DNA from: Coriobacteriia bacterium
Lineage (GTDB): Bacteria; Actinomycetota; Coriobacteriia; Coriobacteriales; QAMH01
Assembly (NCBI GenBank): GCA_003149935.1
Contig: QAMH01000004.1
Location: 62,001 to 126,000 of the forward strand
DNA length: 64,000 nucleotides
Reading direction: 5' to 3'
Shown here in pieces: positions 40,411-48,093 of this stretch (within the stretch, counting starts at the first letter, position 1; each line of letters starts with the position of its first letter). A model generated the notes under the pieces. It made no database searches and had not been told where the DNA came from. It saw only the letters and a list, made by a program, of their open reading frames with translations. Made by a program: the position numbers and the translations under genes.

Positions 40411-40503
40411 ACGCCTGCCATGCTCATGGCAGGCGTGGGAAGCCGCGCGAGCGCTACGCGGCTTTTCTCGTATAGGCGCGGGTCTGCAGGAGGGCCGACC
40501 CGC
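40411..40503 (+). promoter_or_regulatory. three-hairpin structured 5' leader (candidate attenuator or riboswitch)
   Basis: Hairpin 1 is a perfect 11-bp stem with a GCTC loop (40411-40436). Hairpin 2 is AGCCGCG/CGCGGCT followed by TTTT (40441-40466), a terminator-like stem. Hairpin 3 is GCGGGTC/GACCCGC (40478-40503) just before the ribosome-binding site AGGGGGA of the gene at 40522. I do not recognise a known riboswitch class. Confidence 0.5.
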
Positions 40504-40521
40504 ACGAACAGGGGGAATTAC

Positions 40522-41538
40522 ATGAAACCTTACAAGACCGTGTTCTACAGCTTCTGCGTGGGCGGCGTTCTCGCCCTTATCGCGCAGGCCATCTTGTCGT
40601 TCTGGCAGTTTGCGCTGACCGGTACGCCGATGGAATTCTTCACGGGTGGTGCCACGCTGGTGAGCATGGGCCTCATCGGCTGCGTGCTCGGTGGCTTTGC
40701 GTGCTACCAGTACGTCGAGGAGTGGGCTACGTTTGGTGCCTTGCTGCCGTTCTCCGGCTTCGCGATGGCCGTCGGCATGAAGGGCGTTGGCCCATGGACC
40801 AAGGAAAACGCCTCGATGGGCAAGTGCATCTGGAATTGCGTGTGGTTCGTCATCTGGTTTAACGTCGTGTTCATGCTCGTGTGCGTCGTGATTGGTTACG
40901 TGTGCGGCATGATGGGCGTCCAGCCTGGCCAAAACCTGGGCGTGGCGAAGACCGAGGGCGGCATGCTCTTCTTCAACGCCCTGTGGGTGGGCGGCTTGCT
41001 CGCCGCGTTCTTCCAGATTCTGTTCCTGGTCTGCAAGTCCATTACTTCCAAGACGACGCCGCTCCACATCCTGATGACGGCATGGATGTTGGGTGCGATT
41101 CTCGCGCCCTTCGGCATTTCCGGTGCGCTTGCGAACTTCGCCGGCCAGGGTTTTTCGGTCATGATCACCGTTGGTGGCTACAACACCTACAACATCGGCA
41201 TGGACCTGTTCCTCGGTGGCGAGCATGCCATCGCTGGTCTGGTTCACCTGGGTTCCTTTGCGCTGGCTGTGTGTGGCCTGGCGCTCACGGCGCTGTTCAC
41301 CTTCTGGATTTATAACGCCATCTTTGGCCGCAAGCCCATCAACGAAGTGCATGCCGAGAAGGCGCTGCATTCGCTCGAAGAGCTTGGTTATGACGCCTCC
41401 ATGGTCAAGGTCGCCAAGGTCGAGGAGCAGGAGGGCTTCGACGAGGGGGCCGATGGCACGCCCATGGGCACGGGTGGTGCAGTCGATGCCAATGACGATG
41501 GCATCGTTGACGTAACTGGAGATGTTATCGATAAATAA
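40522..41538 (+). CDS. SpoVA-like membrane protein with two SpoVA-type halves
   Basis: A 338-residue protein with about eight membrane helices. The first half (FCVGGVLALIAQAILSFWQF, GLIGCVLGGFACYQYVEEWATFGALLPFSGFAMAVGMKGV) resembles SpoVAC/SpoVAE, which form the dipicolinic-acid channel of spores. The second half repeats the layout (LWVGGLLAAFFQILFLVCKS, MLGAILAPFGISGALANFAGQGF). The tail after ~residue 275 is soluble and acidic. Coriobacteria are not known to sporulate, so a different transport or sensing role is likely. The ATG at 40522 has AGGGGGA upstream, after a structured leader. It ends before a terminator-like hairpin at 41566. Confidence 0.6.
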   Translation: MKPYKTVFYSFCVGGVLALIAQAILSFWQFALTGTPMEFFTGGATLVSMGLIGCVLGGFACYQYVEEWATFGALLPFSGFAMAVGMKGVGPWTKENASMGKCIWNCVWFVIWFNVVFMLVCVVIGYVCGMMGVQPGQNLGVAKTEGGMLFFNALWVGGLLAAFFQILFLVCKSITSKTTPLHILMTAWMLGAILAPFGISGALANFAGQGFSVMITVGGYNTYNIGMDLFLGGEHAIAGLVHLGSFALAVCGLALTALFTFWIYNAIFGRKPINEVHAEKALHSLEELGYDASMVKVAKVEEQEGFDEGADGTPMGTGGAVDANDDGIVDVTGDVIDK

Positions 41539-41565
41539 CAGGTTGCGTTTAGGCAGCTGGTTTTG

Positions 41566-41629
41566 GCGTCGAGGGCGCCCGCAATTCCTCAGAAGCCCAT
41601 TCGGAATTGTCGGGTCCCTCGACGCTTTT
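41566..41629. terminator. terminator-like hairpin with conserved 14-nt loop, copy 4
   Basis: Arms of 23 nt (41566-41588 and 41603-41625) pair at both ends (GCGTCGAGGG/CCCTCGACGC and AATTCC/GGAATT) with three mismatches within. The loop 41589-41602 is TCAGAAGCCCATTC. TTTT follows on the plus strand, and the mirror (AAAA on the minus transcript from TTTT at 41561-41564) is weaker. It lies between convergent genes, so it may end both transcripts. Confidence 0.75.
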
Positions 41630-41695
41630 ACATAGCCGCAGGTAGTTGACGCAGAATGGATCCAGTGTAATAATGCAATAGGTAGCGTATAGTGG

Positions 41696-43177
41696 TTATC
41701 GGTGATAGTACGCGCGGCGCTCGAAGATGGGCTCGCAGCAGACGTTGATGCCGAGGTTTGCGTAGGTTTTCTCATCTGTCGAGGAGATGATGACCGAGAA
41801 ATAGGCATCGCAGCCGCGTAGAGCTTCGGTTGCATCGATTGCCCTCTGGGCGAGAGGGTCGGTGGCCGAGCTAATGGAAAGGGCAATAAGTGTCTCATCT
41901 GAGTGGAGACGCGGATTGATGCTGTGCAGATGCTCGGTCTTGAGGTGACAGATGGGCTCGAGGGCCGCATCGCTCACGATATAGGTGCTGTCATCGATGC
42001 CGGCCACGACCTTGAGGGCGTTGAGCAGGAGCGATGAGGCAGCACCGAGGAGCTCCGAAGTCTTGCCGGTGACGAGCGACCCGTCGGGGAGTACCAGGGC
42101 GCCAGCGGGCAGGCCCGAGGCTTCCGCTTTGGCGAGTGCGGCCTGGTGAGCGGGGGAAAGGTCGACATCGACACCCGCATCCTTCATGAGAAGCTCGAGC
42201 TTGCCGACTTCCTCTTTGCCGGTACCGACGCGTGCGAGTTGTTCGCGGGCACGGAAGTAGCGGCGTACGACCTCGTTGCGGGCTGCATCGCTGCAGACCT
42301 CATCGTCACAGATGCAATTGCCTACCATATTAACGCCCATATCGGTGGGGGATTGGTAGGGGCTCTCTCCCAGGATGCTCTCCATCATGGCCTTGAGCAC
42401 GGGGAATGTCTCGACATCACGGTTGTAGTTGACGGCAATGCTCCCGTAAGCCTCGAGATGGAACGGATCGATGATGTTATTGTCCTCAAGATCTGCCGTG
42501 GCGGCCTCGTAGGCGATGTTGACCGGGTGCTTGAGCGGGAGGTTCCAGACCGGGAAGGTCTCAAACTTGGCATATCCGCAAGTAACACCATGCTTGTTCT
42601 CGTGATAGAGCTGGGAGAGACACGTTGCCAGCTTGCCTGAGCCCGGACCGGGGGCCGTGACGACGACAAGCGGGCGCTCCGTTGCGATGTAATCGTTTTT
42701 GCCGAAACCATCATCGCTCACGATATGCTCGATATCCGACGGATAACGGTCTATGACATAGTGGCGGTAGCATTTGATGCCCATGGACTCTAAGCGGCGC
42801 TGGTACGCCTCTGCATGGGGCTGGCCGGTGAATTGCGTGATAACGACGCCGCCGACGAGCAGGCCCATCTCGCGATATACATCCATGAGGCGCAGAACAT
42901 CCTCGGAGTAGGCAATGCCGATATCTGAGCGATGCTTATTGCCCTCTATATGATTAGCGTTGATTGCAATGACGACCTCTGCATCATCGGCCAGGGTCAT
43001 GAGCATGCGGACCTTGGAATCAGGCTCGAAACCAGGAAGCACGCGTGAAGCGTGGTAATCGTCAAAAAGCTTGCCACCGAACTCGAGATACAACTTGCCA
43101 CCAAATTGCGCAATGCGCTCCCTGATGCGAGCGGCCTGCATTTCGATATACATGTCGTTGTCGAATCCGATGTGCAT
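41696..43177 (-). CDS. DUF1846 (UPF0371) family protein
   Basis: The 493-residue protein matches the UPF0371/DUF1846 family over its whole length: IGFDNDMYIEMQAARIRERI, FGGKLYLEFGGKLFDDYHA and SRVLPGFEPDSKVRML at the start, VITQFTGQPHAEAY, VVTAPGPGSGKLATCLSQLYH (a P-loop-like GPGSGK), and NVCCEPIFE near the end. Structures of the family resemble Rossmann ATPases; the biological role is unknown. I chose the ATG at 43177 because GGAAGG is 9 nt upstream and it matches the usual N-terminus; the ATG at 43186 leaves only 4 nt. Upstream lies the AT-rich island. Confidence 0.93.
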   Translation of the reverse strand: MHIGFDNDMYIEMQAARIRERIAQFGGKLYLEFGGKLFDDYHASRVLPGFEPDSKVRMLMTLADDAEVVIAINANHIEGNKHRSDIGIAYSEDVLRLMDVYREMGLLVGGVVITQFTGQPHAEAYQRRLESMGIKCYRHYVIDRYPSDIEHIVSDDGFGKNDYIATERPLVVVTAPGPGSGKLATCLSQLYHENKHGVTCGYAKFETFPVWNLPLKHPVNIAYEAATADLEDNNIIDPFHLEAYGSIAVNYNRDVETFPVLKAMMESILGESPYQSPTDMGVNMVGNCICDDEVCSDAARNEVVRRYFRAREQLARVGTGKEEVGKLELLMKDAGVDVDLSPAHQAALAKAEASGLPAGALVLPDGSLVTGKTSELLGAASSLLLNALKVVAGIDDSTYIVSDAALEPICHLKTEHLHSINPRLHSDETLIALSISSATDPLAQRAIDATEALRGCDAYFSVIISSTDEKTYANLGINVCCEPIFERRAYYHR

Positions 43178-43726
43178 GCCATACAACCTTCCACTCGAAA
43201 TTTTTCATCATCATACACGACAGCCGAGACACGAAAAGCAGAGCGATGCGTTGAATCGGTTGGCGCGTCTCCACAAGAATCCACAAGAAAAGTGACCAAG
43301 ATATTTTGGCAGAAATTCAGGTCTAACAGAGTCCCAAACGAAGGAAGATTTTCAGTCCCAAAAAAGAGGCTTCAGAATCGCGCCTATGGCACTTTTAGAG
43401 ATTGATTGGCATCGAAACACAAAGAGCAGTCAGAGGGGCTGAGAAGCCAGTATTTTGCACGAGAGAGCAAATTCAAAATCTGGAAGCAGAAAGAGAGAAT
43501 TTGAAAGCAAAATCTTTAGCTTGTACCAGTTGAAGATATGTTATTAAGTTGCATAAATAAGAGAATTTGAGAGTGGCAGAAAGATCTATGTGGAAAAAGA
43601 CGAGAGGTTTGAATTATCTGATTTGGAAATAAAGGATTATCAACAAACAGATAATCAATATATCAGAACTTGAGATAAAGAACTATCTGAGAACAGGATA
43701 ATAGAGCATATGAAGTGCTATTTACT

Positions 43727-43740
43727 AACTGGTGCCAGTT
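43727..43740. promoter_or_regulatory. palindromic site AACTGG-TG-CCAGTT
   Basis: A 14-nt palindrome followed by AAAAATA. Related sites: TTGTACCAGTT then GAAGATATG at 43521; AGGTACCAAT then AAAAAATATG at 44009; and ACTGGTACCAGT (perfect) at 46479-46490. They flank the ribbon-helix-helix operon at 45034-45950 and are candidate binding sites for its product. Confidence 0.45.
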
Positions 43741-44959
43741 AAAAATACGGAGATCCGTATCTATTATTTCATACCAAGAATATATAATTATCAAATTTGA
43801 GATAAATTAAATCGAAGCGAGCAAAATTTGTATTGAAGCGAAATTATCCAAATATGAGATAAAATATTATCTAGATAAAGAATAAATTAATTCAGATTGG
43901 TAAAAGATTGACTCTTGAGTTAATTAACTACTAATCAGATAAAGATTTATCAGAAGAAAGAATAATAAGACCGGATGGGATATCAAAATCGGGAAGAGAA
44001 GAATAAGCAGGTACCAATAAAAAATATGCGTTGATTTAATCTAGATTAAAGATAAAAGAATTATCTAAAAATCAGTTAATGTTATATCTACGAATAAGAT
44101 AAAGAATCCTGAGTTGATGATTTTCGCGAGTTCGAAAATACAAACGGAAACAAATTGGAATCCTGTTGAAAAGGTCTGGAGGCTCTCTGAGGCACGAGAA
44201 TCAATTTTGAGCCGTTTTAGCCTCCGTGGAGTCTTTGAGTCCGAGATGGTTTTCCAGAACGTCTTGAGGCCCAAAATAATCAGTCAAATTTTCAATGCCC
44301 AAGATCGAAATTATTATCTGTATTGTGAATAAAGATTTCCAGAAAAAGATTGGACCTGATTTTTCGTTTCTCGTTCGAAACTTTATTATAAAAGCAGATA
44401 AAGATGACTCGAATCAAAAACATGGCATATTAACTTAAACTAAGATAAAGATTTCTTTTCAAAATAAGCTAAATAATTCTACGTTAAGAATAATAAAGGC
44501 ACCCCATCTTAATCTGATTAGTCGATAAAGTATAACAGGGTTGTCTGAAAAATCAGGAATCGAGTTGTGATCGAATCATGAATCGGCTGTTACCCAAACT
44601 CTCCATTCACGATAAAAAATCTTTGCAGAAATCTGCTAGAAACGCTCAAAATTTAACGATAGCTATCGCGGGATTCTGCCCCAAAACAAAGGCCTTAGAA
44701 GGGCTTAAAATCGCTTGTAGATATACCGTGAAAGCAAGCTTTGATTTTGTATAGAAAAATGTATATATTGCCTGATAAATCGCTGATATCATTAATTTGC
44801 TAACCAGGCGATAACACAGCTAAATCAGGCGTTAGCGTGGCTACCGAATCCCCTTCGCTATGCGTCTTGAAAATCGGGCCGTGAGAACCACTCAGAAGCC
44901 ACAGAAAGCGTCAAGCTATCAATTTGTATTTTTTATAGATTTGCGTATATCACTTGGTA

Positions 44960-44965
44960 TATAAT
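44960..44965 (+). promoter_or_regulatory. perfect -10 hexamer TATAAT before the RHH operon
   Basis: TATAAT sits in TTGGTATATAATCTC, 69 nt before the gene at 45034. No good -35 is visible at 16-18 nt, so an extended -10 or an activator may be involved. Confidence 0.45.
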
Positions 44966-45033
44966 CTCAAAGACTTTAGATGAGTCAGATCGTCTAGTTA
45001 CTCGCCAAGAATGTTCTCAAAAATGTAGGTTAG

Positions 45034-45618
45034 GTGGTTGAGTTGAGTTCAAAAGTCAAACAGGCGAACTTCCGTTTACCCCTCGAGTACATGTCGATGA
45101 TTGATGATTTCGCGCATCGCGAAAACATCACCAAGGCGGCTGTCATCACCCGCGCCCTGGATTGCATGTGGGCATCGTACGACTCGGGCAACAACGGAAT
45201 GCCCGTCACCGATTCCGGCTCGGGTATTTCCGAGCAGGAATTCAACGATCTTAAGAATCAGCTGAAGCAGGCGGAGGAGCGCGCGCAGGCCGCAGAGCAG
45301 CGTGCGAACGATGCCGTTTTGGCTCGCGATGCCGCCGAGGCGAAGGCTCGCGAAGCGGTGGCGGATGCAAGCGTTGCAGCCCCCATCGTTGCCGCAGTCA
45401 ACTCCGTTTCGGACGACGAGATCGAGCGCCTCAAGGCACTGGTTGCCAAGCAGGAGGCAAGCCTCGAAGAGAAGACAAAGGCGCTTGCCGCCAAGGAAGC
45501 CGAGGTCGCAGCAAAGGAGGCGCAGATTGCCGAGCGTGACGCTCGCATCACGTCTCTGAGCGAGCAGCTCGGTGCGGCAAATGCCAAGGCTCAACTGGCC
45601 GCACCGCTCAGACCGTGA
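45034..45618 (+). CDS. ribbon-helix-helix-like DNA-binding protein with long coiled coil
   Basis: A 194-residue protein. Residues 5-45 (VKQANFRLPLEYMSMIDDFA, then HRENITKAAVITRALDCM) look like a ribbon-helix-helix DNA-binding unit: a basic/hydrophobic strand followed by two helices. After a Gly/Ser-rich linker (~50-68), residues ~70-190 are an Ala/Glu/Lys-rich coiled coil with heptads (LKQAEERAQAAEQRANDAV; LAAKEAEVAAKEAQIAERDA). The design recalls KfrA-type or segregation-type DNA-binding coiled coils, though not by family identity. The start is a GTG at 45034; a TTG at 45043 has AGGTGG 5 nt upstream and is an alternative. It is the only confident operon in the AT-rich island. Confidence 0.7.
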   Translation: MVELSSKVKQANFRLPLEYMSMIDDFAHRENITKAAVITRALDCMWASYDSGNNGMPVTDSGSGISEQEFNDLKNQLKQAEERAQAAEQRANDAVLARDAAEAKAREAVADASVAAPIVAAVNSVSDDEIERLKALVAKQEASLEEKTKALAAKEAEVAAKEAQIAERDARITSLSEQLGAANAKAQLAAPLRP

Positions 45619-45950
45619 GCGTCGCACCCATAGATGGTGGTGGTTCACCCGGAGAAGATTCAACCCGTGCGCTGACCATGCTTAACATGCTTGGCGGTGT
45701 CATGGGTGCATTCCAGCAGCAGGTCGACGATGCCCGCCAGGTGGGTGAGCAAGAAGGCCGCTCGGCTGTTCAGAAAGAGCTCGAGGATATGATCAATAGG
45801 GCTCGAAACGATGGTTATCGTGACGCAATGACATATCTCGATGACCGTGTCACAACCGCACGTGAGTCTGGGGCCAAGGAGGAAAGAGCACGTATCGCCA
45901 ATATGGGATTCTTCGAACGCCGCCGTTACCTCAAGATTCACTTAGCCTAA
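45615..45950 (+). CDS. small coiled-coil partner protein
   Basis: A 111-residue protein beginning with GTG inside the stop of the previous gene (GTGA), a typical translational coupling. After a short Gly/Ser-rich start it has a helix (TMLNMLGGVMGAFQQQVDDA) and an Arg/Glu-rich coiled coil (QEGRSAVQKELEDMINRARN, DDRVTTARESGAKEERARI), ending GFFERRRYLKIHLA. No known domain is recognised. Probably it binds the upstream coiled-coil protein. Its codon use is like the chromosome, not AT-rich like the surroundings. Confidence 0.7.
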   Translation: MSVAPIDGGGSPGEDSTRALTMLNMLGGVMGAFQQQVDDARQVGEQEGRSAVQKELEDMINRARNDGYRDAMTYLDDRVTTARESGAKEERARIANMGFFERRRYLKIHLA

Positions 45951-46018
45951 AGGAAGCATCAAACACACACCAGGTTTCACCACTTACCACGACTTCCGCA
46001 CTTCCCTTACAACCCTCC

Positions 46019-46055
46019 AGCGACCCCGGATCCACCTACCGGGGTCGCTGTTTTT
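46019..46055 (+). terminator. intrinsic terminator of the RHH operon
   Basis: AGCGACCCCGG and CCGGGGTCGCT form a perfect 11-bp stem with a 9-nt loop, followed by GTTTTT. Confidence 0.9.
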
Positions 46056-46099
46056 ATGCCCGCAAACGCTCAGGGCGGCAGGCTTTTTTGTCCCGGCGT

Positions 46100-46396
46100 G
46101 TCATCTCGACCGGAGGTGCCGTAAGGCACAGGAGCGGAGAGACCTCGTGGGTGCTCGGGGCATGAGATTTCTCCACTCCGGCGCTGCGCGCCTCCGGTCG
46201 AAATGACAAAGGGGCGGGCTTCGCTTCACTCGAAATGACAGGGGGCGGGCTTCGCTGCGCTCGAAATGACAGGGGAGTGGGCTTCGCTGCGCTCGAAATG
46301 ACAGGGGGCGGGCTGCGTCCCGTGCTCGAAATGACAGGGGTAGTTTTTTGTCATTTCGATCGAAGCGAGCGCAGTGAGCGGAGTGGAGAAATCTCC
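46100..46396. repeat. dispersed repeat cluster, copy 10
   Basis: It opens with GTCATCTCGACCGGAGG, then GAGATTTCTCCACTCC with a CGGCGCTGCGCGCC hairpin and CCGGTCGAAATGAC, then four tails (CTCGAAATGACAGGG-type with CGGGCTTCGCTGCG spacers), and closes with an opposite GTCATTTCGATCGAAGCGAGCGC...GAGAAATCTC. Confidence 0.85.
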
Positions 46397-46478
46397 CACG
46401 CCGTGCATCAGCAAGGGTTCTCGAAGCATGTGGGAACGCCACTTTTTGGCTCGTGCCTGTGACTCGATACCGTAATTG

Positions 46479-46490
46479 ACTGGTACCAGT
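46479..46490. promoter_or_regulatory. perfect palindrome ACTGGTACCAGT
   Basis: A 12-bp perfect palindrome, the best of four related sites around the RHH operon. Confidence 0.45.
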
Positions 46491-48093
46491 GATAGCGAAA
46501 CGAAACGTTCTGCGCGAAAGGGAAATGAGAGTCGAAACGATGATAGTGATAGGTCGATTTTAGGGTTTTCGAGTGTCTTCTTTTGCTATTCATGGGGCCT
46601 CGGGGGCGCAGATATATCGATGAGAATGTCGGTCAGTTCAGGCGTGCGAATGGGGTCGCGTCTGCTGTATCGGGAGCTGATTTTGAGTCTGAAACTATGG
46701 TGCGTCGATGCCGAAATCAGCTCCCTGTTTGAGCGATTCGTGGTGGAGAGTCAAAGCGAAATTGGCGGCGCGGACGGATCGCGGAAGTCTGCTGAGACTC
46801 CCGCGATTTCGTTTCAGGTTCCGCGCCAGCAAGTTTATGAACCGATTTTATTGGAGCGGGGGTTCCGCGCCGGGGCGCGGAAACGAGCGCTGAATTGCCG
46901 CGCGGTGCCGCGGTCGATTTTTGGGGCGCGGCGAGGCATGCGGAGGATGGATTGGGACGTGTGGGTGCTTGGCGGTTTTCGGAGGTGTGTTGGTCGTTGG
47001 CGCGTGGAGAATATGGCTCATGGGTACTATTGTCTTGGGGGTGGCTGCTGAACCGAAGTGACCAAGATACTTGAAGTGAGCAGGGAAGGGGAACTCGAGG
47101 CGCTATCTTGGTCTGATGATGAGGGTTCAAAGGGATTGCGATAAGTCGGTTGAAGCGTCTGAAAAAGTCCGGATTGAGTTGAACCGCTATAACGAATCGC
47201 CTTAAGTGAGGGAAGAAGTGGGCGGGTTTGAGCAAATCGCTATATGCAGGATGCAATTTGGGATTGCGTGATTGGGTTTTTAGGAACCTGTGGAGGTACG
47301 GATGGGTCGCGCAGATGTCTCCCGGGTCCATTTTTGGCTCTGGAGCGAACGGCTTGGTTTTCTTACGCAACAAGGACGAAAAACGATGCCTTAGAATCGA
47401 TTCTAAGGCGTTTTGCCCGTATGACAGGTATCCGAATGTGCCAGAAGAACATAAAAGGGCTTAAAACGCCTTAAAATGCGCCAAATGTCTCTCAGGCTTG
47501 ATTTGGAAGCTTTGGATGAGACTTGAGCTGCACGGAAGGGGTTTCGAACCTAATCTGGGCCCCGATTCTCCTTCAGGGGGATCCAAATCGGACCGAAATC
47601 ACGAAAATGGTCTTCGATGCATAGTAGCGTCAGAGTTGTCAATCATTTTTTCACAAAGAGAGATGGGCAACTCAAAGAAGATAAGAAAATCCATACGAGT
47701 ATATCTAAAAATAGGATAAAGATTTTGAATGTTTGGCTGGTGGGGGCGTGAAAAATGCGCAATTGGTTTCGTGAAGAACTTGCCAACCAAATGTGGAGGA
47801 ATTGTGAAGACGAAAAATAGTTTTGAGCTTGGGTTTTGCTTGCAAATGGCTAGAAATGGCCAAAAAACAGTGCCTGATGCTACCAAAATGTTTTAGCAGT
47901 CTCATTTACGCGTTTATCCAGTGGTTCTATAGACACTCTATACAAATGTAGCGTAAAAGCTATGCAATGCTTGCAGGGTGGTAGATGCTGCTAAACCCGC
48001 AGGTAGATGGCACAATTGCCGAAGTTTCTCGCTTGCAAGGCAAAACGCGATTTTGTACATTGCGCATGCCGGTGAGTGAGGAAAGTAATACGA
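46491..48093. other. gene-poor stretch, no confident coding sequence
   Basis: Two long frames overlap on opposite strands (plus 46476-47051 and minus 46717-47373), but neither has a ribosome-binding site, a recognisable domain or normal codon bias, so I do not call them. Present are a 22-bp perfect palindrome at 47388-47409 (GCCTTAGAATC and its complement), GGGCTTAAAACGCC at about 47458 (cf. GGGCTTAAAATCGC at 44701), another GATAAAGATTTT at 47715, and the promoter region of the giant gene after ~47900. Confidence 0.55.
47905..47933 (+). promoter_or_regulatory. candidate promoter of the giant BspA-like gene
   Basis: TTTACG (47905-47910) and TATAGA (47928-47933) are 17 nt apart, giving a leader of ~155 nt. 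The leader includes CGATTTTGTA at 48048, similar to the 41-nt repeat core upstream of metH. Confidence 0.4.

Larger units (their letters stand above)
43400..44990. other. AT-rich gene-free island with recurrent GATAAAGA motif
   Basis: The gene-free gap runs from 43187 to 45033; from about 43400 it is visibly far more AT-rich than the flanks. I can support no gene in it; frames such as 44065-44274 and 44114-44332 overlap on opposite strands and lack binding sites. GATAAAGA-like 8-mers recur at about 43674, 43874, 43938, 44051, 44098, 44398, 44445 and 44524, several as small palindromes (GATAAAGATTTATC at 43938). A further copy lies at 47715. ACTGG(T/-)ACCAGT-type sites occur at 43521, 43727 and 44009. 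Confidence 0.7.

Noticed and set aside
46476..47373. Two overlapping long frames on opposite strands (plus 46476-47051, minus 46717-47373)
   Set aside because: No ribosome-binding sites, no recognisable domains, odd residue composition, and they exclude each other.
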